Counted from the first letter of the stretch, positions 19,375 through 30,655 are shown. The stretch: DNA of 52,500 nt from Prorocentrum cordatum (GCA_963575745.1 CAUYUJ010014333.1:162501-215000), one strand, 5' to 3'. Notes: generated by a model from the sequence alone, not told the origin. Translations and numbers: made by a program.

Positions 19375-20769
19375 CGCACCAGCACCCTCGCCTCGAGGCG
19401 GACGAGGAGGGGAGAGAAAAGACGGGCGGAGGCGGCGTAAGATGGGGATGGACGGGATTTGAGCTCCACGCCCTCTCTGCCCCTGACTCCGAGCAGTGCC
19501 TCGGCAGGCGTGTGTGTACTGCTCTCCAGCGGGGCGACCTGCTGGAATCTCACCGTCACCAGAATGGCGACAGTGAGAATGTACAGTCAAGCCGTATAGC
19601 AAGGATGCGCGGTGAGGATGCAAGACCCTTGGAAGGCCACGTCGACACTTTGCAGGCGGGCGCGGCCAGCGAGAGTGGCCAAGGATGGGCCCAAGGGGCG
19701 AGGATGCAAGGGCAAGCATGGACAAGAGATCCCTCAGCAGTGAGTCCCGCCGCGCAGCTGCAGCTCGGGGATGGCTGGGCCAGGAGCGGGGGGGGGAACG
19801 GGCGAGGGGACGGGGAGCAGGAGAGGGGGAAGGACAAGCCAGGCGCAATCGCACCACATCCGACATCTTATCCCTCCCACCCCATGACTTCCCTTGGGCG
19901 TCGCTTCATGGGGGGCGATATACGGGGGGGGGGAGGAGAAGGGTGCCCCTTAGGAGCCCTAAAGGGCCCCCATCGGGACCCTGAAGGGCTCCTTTTCTGC
20001 AGCCCTCGCTGTCCCCCATGGCCCCCCGACTATGCGACGCCCAACTCCCGTCGCGCCAGATCCTCTTCTGTCCGCCGGCTGGGGTGTCCTGGATGGCTCT
20101 GATCCCTAAGATAGAATTGTTCACATAATTTCTCGGAGGTCCGCCTGGATACCTTGGATCGGCGCTGGAGCTCCCCTCCCTGGCGCGCGGAGCGCGCCAG
20201 GGGGGGCGCCAGAAGCGCCGACAAGGGACCCAGGGCCGATCCAAGAAATCCGCGCGGAGCTCCGAAAGTTTATGTTGATGCTGCTTGATCCTCGTCGGGT
20301 CTCGTACATTGAGCAAGGAGGAGGGGGGGCGGAAGGATGAACAGAGGGCCCACGCCCCATCCCCACGTGAGGGGCAAGGACAGGGGGGACACCAGCTCAG
20401 GAGGGGGCAACAGCGACCTGGAATCGGCGATACATCGCCAACAGATCGGATGGCGAATCCCCACGCTCCTGGGCGAGGGGCTGGGGCGGGCTATCGGGCC
20501 CCTATCGCCGATGAGTGGGCGAGCGGGGGTCGATGCATCTCCGCCCGAGCCGAACCCCCTGGCTTTCGGGTCTCAGTTCGGCTCTCCGGCGGCCGTGCGA
20601 CACGATCCGGAACGCCCAGCCGCTGGCACCCCAAGGCTGGAAGGCCGCCAGGATCCGACGAGAACGCCCGAAAACCTCGAGCCTCGAATCTCGAAACTTC
20701 GTCCCCCCCCCCCCCGCGTTCGCTCACCATCGGCCCCTACCATAAGGACGCACGTCAAGGATGCACAGG
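19375..20769. other. No confident gene; GC-rich spacer before the tandem retroelements
   Basis: Several long frames overlap on both strands (for example 19084-19866 minus and 19344-20102 plus), but they lack motifs and have Arg/Gly/Pro-biased composition. The stretch contains G runs near 19924-19932, the hairpin at 20178-20202 and a C run at 20703-20714. Confidence 0.4.
20178..20202. other. Perfect 11-bp inverted repeat (hairpin)
   Basis: CCCTGGCGCGC and GCGCGCCAGGG are separated by GGA. In a dinoflagellate genome a terminator role should not be assumed. It has no recognisable partner gene. Confidence 0.8.
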
Positions 20770-20777
20770 CCTTGGAA

Positions 20778-21146
20778 CCCTCCCCACTCCCCCCTCCTGC
20801 CTCCTGCCTCCTGCCTCCTGCCTCTTCCCTCCTGCCTCCTTCCTCCTCCCTCCCCCTCCTGCCTCCTCCCTCCTCCCTCCTCCCTCATGCCTCCTGCCTC
20901 CTCCCTCCTCCCTGATACCTCCTGCCGTCTGCCGTCTGCCCTGCCTCCTGCCTGCCTCCTGCCTCCTGCCCTCCGCCCTCCTCAGCCCTCCGCCCTCTTC
21001 CCTCCTCCCTCCTCCTTCCTTCCTCCTCCCTCCTTCCTCCTCCCTCCTCCCTCCTCCCTCCTGCGTCCTCCCTCCTCCGTCCTCCCTCCTCCTCCTCCTC
21101 CCTCCTCCTCCCTTGTCCCTCCCTCCTCCTCCTCCCTCGCCATCCC
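20778..21146. repeat. CCTCC/CCTCCTG minisatellite, copy 1
   Basis: Degenerate CTCCTGCCTC, CTCCCTCCTC and CTGCCGTCTGCC words. The later part (from TACCTCCTGCCGTCTGCC) is nearly identical to 28938-29165. Translated frames give Ser/Leu/Pro runs only. Confidence 0.9.
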
Positions 21147-21385
21147 TGCCAGTGCGTAGACTACTGGCGACTTGCGCTGCCGTCACACGAGTCATTGTAG
21201 ACTGGTGGTGGAGGAGCATGGGGACTGGGAGGAAGCTGGATCTCACACATCCTTGGCGCCCGTACTGCTGGTGCGCGCTGTTATTTCAATCTCTAGATGC
21301 CAGTGCCGCCTGCAGTTTGTTGAGTGCCGCACTCTTCTGGCAACCTTAGAGTCTCATCAGAGTCGCGATGCAACAAATCCTCCTC
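21147..21385. other. Conserved unique module in the element's 5' region, copy 1
   Basis: About 240 bp of non-repetitive sequence (for example CAGTGCGTAGACTACTGGCG, TCACACGAGTCATTGTAGAC) lies between two low-complexity tracts and is nearly unchanged in copy 2 at 29168-29410. It is the best candidate in the 5' region for promoter or leader function. No core promoter motif is identifiable. Confidence 0.5.
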
Positions 21386-22450
21386 CCTCCTCCCTCCTCC
21401 TTCTCCTCCTCCTCCTCCCCCTCCGCCTCCTCCTCCTCCGCCGCCGCCTCCGTCTCCTCCGTCTCATCCGCCTCCTCCGCCTCCTCCGCCTCCTCCGCCA
21501 CCGCTTCTTCCTCCTCCTCCTCCTCCTACTCCGCCTCCTACTCCTCCGCGTCTTTTTCGTATTCGTCCTCGTCTCATTATTATTAGTAGTAATACTAGTA
21601 TTAGTCATACTCGTAGTATTAGTATTATTATGAGTGACTGGATTCGTCTTCTGGTTAGTCGTAGTACCATTCACATTGTTATGCGTCGTTGGAGTAGTAT
21701 TAATGTGGTTAGTGTTCGCAGTATTTCTATTCGTATAGCTCTTCGTAATGCCAATAGAGCTATCATCATTCGTAATAGTATAACCCTTCTTAGTCCACAT
21801 AGTTTTACGATTATCATCATCAGAACTACCATGAGTATAATCGTTATGTCTTAATAGTAGTGTTCTTAGTACTATGGCGATCATTCATACCATTGTTAGT
21901 GTCAGTGTTAGGTTGCGTATTTTTAGCCATAATAGTCTAAACAATAGTCTGAACATTAGTACTCGCATCACTCTTATTCTTGGTGAACAAAGTAGCGTTC
22001 CCCTTAGTAGTTGTATTACTCTCTTTTTCCATAATAGTATTATGTATGTGTCTTCCTCCTCCTCCTCCTCCATCTCCTCTGCCTCCGCTCCCTCCTCCTC
22101 ATCCTCCTCCTCCGCCTCCCCCGCCTCCTCCGCTTCATCCACCTCTTCCTCCTCCTCGTCTTCCTCCTCCTCCTCCGCCCTCCTCATCCTCCTCTTTCTC
22201 CTCCTCCTCCTCCTCCTCCTCCCCCTCCTCCTCCTCCTCCTCCGCCTCCTCCACCTCCTCCGCCTCCTCCGCCTCCTCCGCCTCCTCCGTTTCATCCACC
22301 TCTTCCTCCTCCTCATCTTCCTCATCCCCCGCCGCCTGCACCTCCTCCCCCTCCTCTTCCTCATTGTCCTCCTCCTCCTCATCATCCTCCTCATCCTCCT
22401 CATCCATGTCCGCCCCCTCCTCCACCCCCTTCATCCTCTTCCTCCTCCTC
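21386..22450. repeat. CTC tract, ATT/AGT-type tract, second CTC tract, copy 1
   Basis: 21386-21565 and about 22045-22450 are CTCCTC/CTCCGC tracts. About 21565-22040 is a degenerate trinucleotide stretch in which nearly every third base is T (ATT, AGT, CGT, GTT). The minus strand of the middle part gives an Asn/Thr-rich frame (21357-21884, 175 codons) also present in copy 2. The same type of tract recurs at 47890-48230. Confidence 0.85.
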
Positions 22451-22508
22451 CAACCACGAGCCGTTTCGGCTAGAGCCGTGGCTAGAGCTGATTGTGAGTG
22501 AAGCTCGA

Positions 22509-22549
22509 GCTTGTGCCCACGTTCTTCGAGGCGGCTCGTGGGCACGAGC
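22509..22549 (+). promoter_or_regulatory. 13-bp leader hairpin upstream of the first ORF, copy 1
   Basis: GCTTGTGCCCACG (22509-22521) pairs with CGTGGGCACGAGC (22537-22549) through 13 positions including one G-T pair, with a 15-nt loop. It lies 27 bp before the ATG at 22577. The stem is unchanged in copy 2 although the loop differs. It could act on translation or RNA recognition; that role is inferred from position only. Confidence 0.55.
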
Positions 22550-22576
22550 CAAACCTATTGTGTGCGCGCCCCGTCC

Positions 22577-23584
22577 ATGGGTGCAGATGGAGAGGTCTTG
22601 CCAGGCCCCAAGTATCCAGTCTGGGGATGCGGCAAGTGCGGCGAGAGCGGCAACTGGGCCAGCAGGCTCAAATGCCGCGGCTGCGGAGGGGCAGCGCCGG
22701 TGCGGGTCCAGCAGGTCGCCCGCGCGGCAGCAGCCAAGGCAGGGCGCCCGCAGCAGGGGCGCAGCGGCAGCGGCCCCATCGGCGGCGACCCGTCGCGGCT
22801 CGCCAAGGAGGTCGAGGAGCTCAAGCAGCAGCTGGCGGCACTTGCGAAAGGAGGTGGAGCCAGCGGCGGCGGGGCAGGAAGAGGCCCACGGCCCTCGCCC
22901 GCGGCTGGCGGCGATAACCCCTCCTACGCTCAAGTCGTCGGCTTCCTCAAGAGCCACGGCATCGACTCCGAGCTCATCGCCAAGGTCGAGGAGGCCAAGG
23001 TCCATGAGCTCGAGGCAAAGCCGCCGACCGCGCTGGCTGCTCGGCACCGCGTCGAGAATGCCACGCGGAAGGTCGAGAAGCTCGTGGAGCGGCCCCAGCA
23101 GTACGAGATCCAGAAGCAGGAGCTCCTCAAGGGGATCGCCGAAGCCACGGAGTCGCTGGCTGAGGCGAGGAAGGACCTCGAGCACCACGCGAAGATGCTG
23201 CACAAAGTCAACTTCAAGGATGTGGACGACCCCGTGGCTGTCGGCACGGCTGGCTTGGACCCCACGGCGGTCGAGGACGAGGAAGGGAAGAAGGCGCTCG
23301 AGACCCTCAAGCGGTTGCAGCGTGCAGCCAAGGAGGCGGCGGAGCGCAAGGCCGCTGAAGGTGGTAGGGGTCCTGGCGGCGGTGCTGCAGCTGGCGCCGC
23401 TGGGGCCCCTGCTGGAGGCGCAGGCGGCGGTGGCCAGGCTCAGGCTCCATGGCCGCCCACGCCAGCCGACTTCGAGGGCTCGGAGTTCCATGCTGGGCTC
23501 AAGAGGGCCATGGAAGGAGAGAACCCCGAGGCCGCCGTCGCGGAGTACCTGGCGATGCACGCAGCCAAGCGCCAGCGCCTTTGA
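22577..23584 (+). pseudogene. Retroelement N-terminal ORF: RanBP2-like zinc finger and coiled coil, copy 1
   Basis: From the ATG at 22577 the protein starts MGADGEVLPGPKYP and then shows VWGCGKCGESGNW and LKCRGCGG, the W-x-C-x2-C ... N ... C-x2-C spacing of a RanBP2-type zinc finger (single-stranded RNA or protein binding in known families). A Gln/Lys/Glu-rich coiled coil follows (AKEVEELKQQLAALAKG; later LVERPQQYEIQKQELLKGI). The frame stops at TGA 23582-23584 because of one extra T relative to copy 2 (CGCCTTTGACG against CGCCTTGACG). In copy 2 the same protein runs on toward the endonuclease. Confidence 0.7.
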
Positions 23585-23590
23585 CGAGGA

Positions 23591-24655
23591 GTGGCCGCGG
23601 CTGGGCAGCCTCCCCCCCCCGACCTCCATCGAGTCGCCGACATCGCGGAGGACGGCAGCCAGGGCCCGCGAGCGGCAGCCACCCCTCGGCCGAACCCCTG
23701 CGACAGCCCATGTCGGGTCTTGCGCCGCGAGGGAGTGAGGCCAACGAAGAGGGTGATGGCACATGTGCGAGTAGTTCAGGGGCGTCGACACGGGGGTTCG
23801 GTTACTCCTTCTCGGCCGCCAGACTCACCTGACCCCCGCGCGGCTGGGGTCCCCGACCCCAGGGCAGCCCGTGCGCGGGGTCGGGCAGAGGGCGCCACGT
23901 GTTCTTCGACTGGGGCGGCCCCCTGTCCTTCAGAACCGGCAGGAGCGAGCTCGGGAGATGAGCTGGTCAGGTTTTGGGAGTCCAACAGAGTCGACCTGGA
24001 GTGGCCGAACCTGGGCTTTGCTGTGGCAGCGCTCGGGGAGCCCGATGCAGAGTTGATTGCAGGTGCTGCGAGGAGAGTCTCCCATCCCAGGTGCCTCTCG
24101 GCGGCGGCAGCGTGCGCGCCGCCTGCTGCGAGCTGGTCTGCCGCGGCTTCGGCCAGTTGCTCGGGCTTGGGCCAGGGCGAGGCGGCCCGCGGAGCGGCGG
24201 GCGCGGTTCATACTCAGCCCGACGCCGCGGTCCCGCCCGAGGTGGACCAGCCCGAGGGCGTCGCTGCAGTTCAGGTTGGCGAGCATGATGATGCTCCCTT
24301 GTCCCCACGTTGCGCCTGTAGCGGTGTTGGAAAACGCGGTCTTCGGCGGCAAGCAGTTCGACCACGAGCTGCTGGTGTCCGAGCCCAGCCTGCTAGTGAG
24401 AGCTCGAAGCAGGATGGAAACTTGTTGGTCTTTTTCGGGCTGAACGCGAATGCGTGGAGCAGCTTCGAGGGCATCCACGACTGGTGCGTCGACAGCGGCC
24501 ACGGGATGTTGAGGCAGCTCGTGGGCGGGAAGTCACCCCCGCCACAAGTTTTTGCGATCCAGGAGACCAGGCTGAAGGTGCCGACGGCCGAGGAGCGACC
24601 GCAGTCTTGCAGTCCAGCTTGGCCGTGCTGGTGCGACGGGATCTGGGCCGACTGA
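23591..24655 (+). pseudogene. Linker and first half of EEP endonuclease, copy 1
   Basis: After the frameshift the second frame begins near AAAGQPPPPDLHRVADIAED and returns to the main phase after the 8-C run near 23614. It continues through a Pro/Ala-rich linker (VDLEWPNLGFAVAALGEPD), then NLLVFFGLNANAWSSFEG (EEP strand 1 with Asn), and VFAIQETRLKVPTAEER with the catalytic Glu of QET. At 24598 copy 1 lacks about 22 bp present in copy 2, which breaks the frame and leads to a stop at 24655. Confidence 0.65.
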
Positions 24656-24794
24656 GAGCTCAGGCGGCGTCGCCCTCGCTGTGCAGTCTCATATTCATTC
24701 GTGCCCTGTGGCTCTGGATGAGCCCCTTCAGCTTTGAAGCCACCGCGCCGTCGTCCGCAAGGTCAACACTGGCTTCCCTAGGGGGCTTCTGGTT

Positions 24795-25265
24795 GTGTCG
24801 ATCTACCTGGACGTGAAGGAGGGCCCGAAGGGGCCTGCTAACTGGAAGCTTCTCCAAGGTCTGGCGGTGTTTCTCCTGGGCCAGGGTTCCCCGTGTTTGA
24901 TCCAGGGCGACTGGAACTGCACGCCAGCTGAGTTGGCAGAGTCGGGGTGGCTCAACACGGTCGTAGGTGCAATCTTCCAGCCGAGCGTGCCCACGTGCGT
25001 CACTAGGCACAAGGAGGTGGATGAGGACGGGGCGGAGAAGTGGGTCACGGTGGGGAGTGAGATCGATTTCTCTGTTGGCGCTAAGGTCCCCAAGCATTGT
25101 ATCCACAAGGTCGCGGCCCTCGAGTCGGCCCCGTCGTCGCCGCACGTGCCAGTGATTGCGGTCTTCAAGGATCTGTCGGGGACGGCATCGTTCAGGAAGC
25201 CGAAGTCGTTCAAGAAGTTCCCAGTGGCCCTTATGTTGGCCCGCACTTGGCCCCGAGGTTGGCCG
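24795..25265 (+). pseudogene. Second half of EEP endonuclease, copy 1 (catalytic residues retained)
   Basis: The frame contains SIYLDVKEGPKGPANWKLL, then LIQGDWNCTPAELAESGW with the GD-W-N motif (Asp at 24909-24911), VGSEIDFSVGAK (the ID motif) and SSPHVPVIAVF, where the His (25143-25145) takes the place of the SDHxPV His. These are the expected EEP residues. The frame leaves the main phase before the RT linker, which continues in a different frame from about 25265. Confidence 0.7.
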
Positions 25266-26815
25266 ACTGGACGTTCGGGCCCGACGAGGTTCCTGCTGAT
25301 GTTCCTGGAGCTGTTCGGGAATGGCTCAACAACTCCGAGGCCTGGCTGGGGGTCTTTCATGACGTTCCCGATGAGCAGCGTGGTTCCTACATGGGCCGTG
25401 GGTTGGGTCCTCAAATGTCTGCGGCGCCCCTGCAAACCCTCCGGGGTCGAGAGGCTCGTCGGAGATTCAGCCCGTCAACCACGTGCTGGATGGCTCTTCA
25501 GAGCGCGGCCCTCAGGGGCTCGAGGCTGTCGGCTAGGGCTCTTGGACGGCGGGGCTGGGGAGCGGCCTCGCGCTGGGCTAGCAGCCTTCTGGACATGATA
25601 GGTACTATGTATGCCGAGGGCCCCCCGGCCCAGCAGAAGCAGCAGGAGGGCGTGGAGCGCCCGCGCGAGCAGCAGTTACGCGCCTCGGTCGGTCAGATCA
25701 GCGAGGGCGGGTCGCGGCCTGACGCCAAGTTGCGGACGGAGCTGGACAGCTTCGCTACCCTTTTGCGGCGAGCTGACGCGGGCGAGCGCAGGCGCAAGTG
25801 GAGGACCTGGGCTAAGGAAGCTGCGCTGAAAGGGGGGAGGGCTGCGCATGCCTATGCTAAGAAGAGGCACATCTCCCCCTCCAACGTCCTGGATCCCTCG
25901 GGCCTCCCCGTGTACGGAGATGATGCCATAGCCCAGCTCCTCGACGAATGGCTGCCGATGTGGGCGCCGTCTGGGCGCGAAGCCGTGGACCCTGGGGCGT
26001 GGGACATAGGCGACAGCCAGCCTCCCCCGATTGCCTTGGGGGCTGTTCAGGACTGCTGCAGGTCTTACTCGGAGGGTGCAGGGCTCGGCTGGGACCAGTT
26101 CCACCCTAAGCTGATCCTGCAGCTGCCCCTAGAGTACCAGGTCAAGGCCTTGAGGATTATCCAGGCTTTTGAGGACCGCCCGTCTTGGATGATAGAGTTG
26201 GTGACGAATATTGTCTTTATTCCGAAACAAGGAGGTTCTCGGCCCATTGGGCTCCTGTGTCTGTTCACTAAACTCTGGAGTAAGCTCAGACAACCTTTGC
26301 GCAGGGAGTGGGAGAGGGCCCACAACGTGGAGTTTTTCTGGGGAAGCGGGCCCACGACGACGTGCGAGAGGGCGGGGTGGACCCACAACTTGCTAGGCGC
26401 GTTCTGCAGGGCCATTGGCACGGACAGTGCGACAGCACTGCTAGACCTTAAGAAATTGTATGAGCATGTGCGACATGCTGATATGTTTGTGGCGGCCAGG
26501 CAGTTCGGACTCAACTTGAAGCTTCTCAGGGGCCTCGTTGCAGTCTGCTCTGGGTTCAGGACGTTGGTGCATGATGGGGCGGTCTCGGATTTCCTGCAGG
26601 CTACGGGTGCCATCATAGCGGGGTGTTCGGCAGCGACGACGTTAGCGAAGCTCCTCCTGGTCGGTCCTCTCTCCTCGGTGGTCCACGGCAGGCCCCAGGT
26701 GCAGGTGGGTAACGTTGTCGACGACGTTACTTTGCAGTGCTGCGGCCCCCGCCAGTTGGTGTTGGACCAGCTGCCCGCGGCAGTGGAGCATATTATCGTT
26801 TTTTCGGCGAGCTCG
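25265..26815 (+). pseudogene. Linker and reverse transcriptase domain, copy 1
   Basis: The frame 25097-26869 carries VREWLNNSEAWLGVFHDV, a linker with RKWRTWAKEAALKGG, and then RT: IVFIPKQGGSRPIGLLCLF, WGSGPTTTCERAGWTHNLL, motif A TALLDLKKLYEHV (Asp near 26445), motif B GAIIAGCSAATTLAKLLL, and motif C NVVDDVTLQ (VDD near 26720). The frame is open through the RT core. It ends after IIVF, at a run of six T near 26800; the thumb continues in another frame. Copy 2 has five T there and is also out of phase. RT residues are intact. Confidence 0.8.
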
Positions 26816-28880
26816 AGCTCCCTGTGCACATGTCAAAGTGCAAGTACTTGGCCAGCGGCGCGGAGCTAGCGAGCGCCCTGGAGAGCCGGCGGTCTCTTCC
26901 AGCCTCAGGTAAAGTGGACGCGGCACGGAACCTCGGCACGGATGCGAATCTCGGGTCGCTGCGTAGAGATGGCATCACCAGGGGACGCTGGAAGAAGGCT
27001 ACACGGAGTTCGAGGCGCTTGGTCAACCTGCGTGAAGCGGGTGCGGACGTGAAGAGGATCCAGCGAGGGGGCCCTGCAGCCTCCGCTCTGTGGGGAGTAT
27101 GCGTGGCGGGGGTCCCGCCCACGGAGTTGGACCAGCTGCGCGTGGCCGCTTGTAAGAGTCTCGGCAGATATCCTCGTGGGGCCTCCATTGGGCTCAGGAT
27201 GTATTCGTGTCGGGACGGCCGTCGGGTGGATCCTTGGGTTATAGCTCTGGGCCAGGTTGTTGCCCAGTGGGGCACGGCGTGCTGGGAAGTTTGCCCAAAG
27301 CCCCAGGTCCTCAACAAGACTCTGGAGTTGGCCCGTGTCAGGTGCTCGGATTCCAGGCGGCCCTGGGTTGCAGCAGCGTCGCCAGCGGATGTCTACCTTC
27401 TGATGGTTGGGGGCGTAGGCTGGGATATTCCCTCGGCCACGACGTTGACGACGGACGGGGGCTCCGAGGTGAACCTGGTCAGGTTGAGCCCAGCTGCGGT
27501 GCGCAGGCTAGTCGGGGAAGGAGTGAGGCGCGAGTCTGGTAGGCTTTCGCTCAAAGGTGTTTCCTGCCCCTGTGTGCTTCCGATTTTTTGGAGTAGCCTG
27601 GAACCTCTGCTCCACGGGACTTCGCGGAGCTGGACCCATCGCCAGCAGCGGGCCTTGAGGGCCCTGGTCTCGGGAGTGTGGTGGTCCCAGGCCCGCTTGC
27701 ACAAACGGGGGCTTGCCGCGCCAGGTGCGTGTACAGTGTGTGGGCACCCAGACGGCTCGTTGCGGCACAAGTGCTTTGAGTGCGATGCCCACGCCGCGTT
27801 GCGACGGGACCATGTGTCTCCCGACCTGCAGAGGCGGGCTCAGAGGGTTAAAGCTTGGAGTTTTGAAGCGGGTGAACTTTTTGCCAGGGGAGTTCGCCCT
27901 GATCCCAGCCATGTGCTCGAGCTGCCCGAGAGCAGGCCTGACCAGCAAACCATCCACTGGTTTCAGCGGCCCGCGTCGGGCTGTATGTCTGGCCTTCTGT
28001 TCCTGGACGGGCCCGCGCGGTTCCCGAGCTCCAGGACGCTTTCCAGGGCTGGGTGGTCTGTGGTCAATTGTGACAGGTTTGGCCAGGTTTTGTCGGCGGC
28101 TTATGGGCCAGTACCGCAGGACCAGGCCCCTTTCCAGTCATCGAGGGAGGCCGAGGACCTTGCAGTCCGAATGCTGACCCTCGTGTCGTTGCCGCCCGTC
28201 GATCCCCTTATTGATTGTAAAGACACGGTGTCGACGCTCTTGGCGGGCCCTGGAGCGGGCTCGAGAGCGGAGAACCCCCGAGCCCACACGTGGGCTCCGT
28301 TCTGGGCTGCGTTCGAGCCGAACGATTTCACGGCCCACAAGACGAAGGCCCATTGCAGCATAGTAGATGTGCAGAACGATCGCACCACCCTTTGGGAGAA
28401 GCGGGGCAACGATACCGCCGATGAATTTGCGAAGCGTGGTGCCGCCCTCCACGGAGTGGGGGAGAGCGAGCACCACCTCTGGCGTGGCCTGGTTGAGGCC
28501 GCTCGGGAGGTGGGTCGGTGGAGTGGGCGTTTGCACGCATTGGTGGGGGACGGGGAGGCCTGCCAGGACCACGATGACCTAATGGAGCTGTATGCTGCTG
28601 GCAGAGGACGGGTGCAGGCCTCGACAGAGGCGCAGCCCGACGAGGTGCCTGCTCCAGCCCCCGCCGCTGCGCCAGCGAGTGTGTCCATGTTGCAGTTGCC
28701 AGCTGAGGGTTTCGAGGCCTATCGTGACATGGGTTACCCGTTTGACGGCCACCCGATGCTGCACGCGACGGTCAATGCGAGGTCGGGCCATGAAGATGAC
28801 AAGGCCATACATTTCGGTTCTGCTTGCGGCGCCTTTTTCAGCGTGGAGCGGCCGACTCGAGCCCTCCTCAGGCCTTGCCT
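26800..28880 (+). pseudogene. RT thumb, zinc knuckle and RNase H domain, copy 1, C-terminus truncated
   Basis: From FFGELELPVHMSKCKYLASG the thumb and connector follow (RRLVNLREAGADVKRIQRG). Next is CTVCGHPDGSLRHKCFEC (C-x2-C-x-H ... C-x2-C knuckle), then RNase H: LLFLDGPARFPSS (first Asp), RAGWSVVNCDRFG, SSREAEDLAVRML (Glu), PLIDCKDTVSTLL (Asp at 28213-28215), HKTKAHCSIVDVQNDR and RGNDTADEFAKRGA (last Asp). All four acidic positions are present. After RSGHEDDKAIHFG and CGAFFSVERPTRALLRPCL the frame runs into minisatellite-coded Pro/Ser and stops at 28941, so the natural C-terminus is lost. Confidence 0.8.
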
Positions 28881-29165
28881 CCCTCCCCCTCCTGCCTCCT
28901 CCCTCCTCCCTGATGCCTCCTGCCTCCTCCCTCCTCCCTGATACCTCCTGCCGTCTGCCGTCTGCCCTGCCTCCTGCCTCCTCCCTCCGCCCTCCGCCCT
29001 CCTCAGCCCTCCGCCCTCTTCCCTCCTCCCTCCTCCTTCCTTCCTCCTCCCTCCTTCCTCCTCCCTCCTCCCTCCTCCCTCCTGCGTCCTCCCTCCTCCG
29101 TCCTCCCTCCTCCTCCTCCTCCCTCCTCCTCCCTTGTCCCTCCCTCCTCCTCCTCCCTCGCCATC
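28881..29165. repeat. CCTCC minisatellite at the copy 1/copy 2 junction
   Basis: Starts within codons of the copy 1 RNase H ORF and continues as CTCCTCCCTC words. From TACCTCCTGCCGTCTGCC (28940) on it parallels copy 1's opening minisatellite. Confidence 0.9.
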
Positions 29166-29410
29166 CCTGCCAGTGCGTAGACTACTGGCGACTTGCGCTG
29201 CCGTCACACGAGTCATTGTGGACTGGTGGTGGAGGAGCATGGGGACTGGGAGGAAGCTAGATCTCACACATCCTTGGCGCCCGTACTGCTGGTGCGCGCT
29301 GTTATTTCAATCTCTAGATGCCACAGCGCCGCCTGCAGTTTGTTGAGTGCCGCGCTCTTCTGGCAACCTTAGAGCCTCATCAGAGTCGCGATGCAACAAA
29401 TCCTCCTCCC

Positions 29411-30612
29411 TCCTCCGTATCCTCCTTCTCTTCCTCCTCCTCCCCCTCCGCCTCCTCCTCCTCCGCCGCCGCATCCGTCTCCTCCGTCTCATCCGCCTCC
29501 TCCGCCTCCTCCGCCTCCTCCGCCTCCTCCGCCACCGCTTCTTCCTCCTCCTTCTCCTCCTCCCTCCTCCTCCTACTCCGCCTCCTACTCCTCCGCGTCT
29601 TCTTCGTATTCGTCCTCTTCTCATTCTTATTAGTAGTAATACTAATATTAGTCATAGTCGTATTATTATTATTATTATTAATATTATTATTGTTAATAGT
29701 ATTATTATTATTATTAGTATTGTTATTATTAATATTATTATTAATATTATTGTGAGTGGCTGGATTCGTCTTCTGGTTGGTCGTAGTACCATTCACATTG
29801 TTATGCGTCGTTGGAGTAGTATTAGTGTGGTTAGTGTTCGCAGTATTGCTATTCGTATAGCCCTTCGTAATGCCCCTAGAGTTGTCATCATTCGTAATAG
29901 TACAACCCTTCTTAGTCCACATAGTTTTATGATTATCATCACATAGTTTTATGATTACCATGAATATAATCGTTATGTTTTAATAGTAGTGTTCTTGGTA
30001 CTATGGCGATCATTCGTACCATTGTTAGTGTCAGTGATAGGTTGCGTATTCTTAGCCATCATAGTCTAAACAATAGTCTGAACATTAGTACTCGCATCAC
30101 TCTTATTCTTGGTGATCATAGTAGCGTTCCCCTTAGTAGTTGTATTATTCTCTTTTCCATAATAATATTATGTCTGTTTCTTCCTCCTCCTCCTCCAACT
30201 CCTCTGCCTCCGCTCCCTCCTCCTCATCCTCCCCCCCCGCCTCCTCCGCTTCCACCTCTTCCTCCTCCTCGTCTTCCTCCCCCTCCTCCGCCTCCTCATC
30301 CTCCCCTTCCTCCTCCTCCTCCTCCTCCTCCTCCTCCTCCTCCTCCTCCTCCTCCTCCCCCTCCTCCTCCCCCTCCTCTGCCCCCTCCTCCTCCTCAGCC
30401 TCCTCCGCCTCCTCCGCCTCCTCCGTTTCATCCGCCTCTTCCTCCTCCTCATCTTCCTCATCCCCCTCCGCCTGCACCTCCTCCCCCTCCTCTTCCTCAT
30501 TCTCCTCCTCCTCCTCATCATCCTCCTCATCCTCCTCATCCATGTCCGCCCCCTCCTCCACCCCCTTCTCCTCCTCCTCCTCCTTCTCCTCCTCCTCTTC
30601 CTCCTCCTCCAA
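29411..30612. repeat. CTC, ATT-type and CTC tracts, copy 2
   Basis: Parallels 21386-22450 but with expanded ATT runs (29660-29755) and an uninterrupted CTC run near 30308-30360. The minus strand at 29380-29961 again carries an Asn/Thr-rich frame (193 codons; TTPTTHNNVNGTTTNQKTN is shared with copy 1). Confidence 0.85.
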
Positions 30613-30655
30613 CCACGAGCCGTTTCGGCTAGAGCTGATTGTGAGTGAAGCTCGA

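Larger units (their letters stand above)
20770..28880 (+). mobile_element. Tandem retroelement copy 1 (ZnF-EEP-RT-RNase H)
   Basis: Runs from a CCTCCTG minisatellite through a short unique module, CTC and ATT-type tracts, a leader hairpin and the protein region, and ends inside the last ORF at 28880, where sequence passes directly into the minisatellite that opens copy 2. Copy 2 repeats every part in the same order and orientation, with only a few percent difference by eye. Because copy 1 lacks the C-terminal ~140 codons and 3' end present in copy 2, a tandem duplication by exchange between the minisatellite and CCT-like sequence in the ORF (CTCAGGCCTTGCCTCC) is more likely than two independent insertions. 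Confidence 0.8.

Noticed and set aside
19084-19866. 260-codon minus frame
   Set aside because: Arg/Pro/Gly-biased, no motif, and it overlaps a more ordered Cys-rich frame in another phase.
20178-20202. Rho-independent terminator
   Set aside because: A GC hairpin without a T run, in a eukaryotic nuclear context with no upstream gene.
20761-22501. Plus-strand Pro/Ser/Leu-rich frames in the CTC tracts
   Set aside because: Low-complexity translation of CCT/CTC repeats in all frames; not proteins.
26211-26396. Short antisense and alternate-frame ORFs across EEP/RT domains
   Set aside because: They are shadows of the domain-bearing frames, with no motifs of their own.
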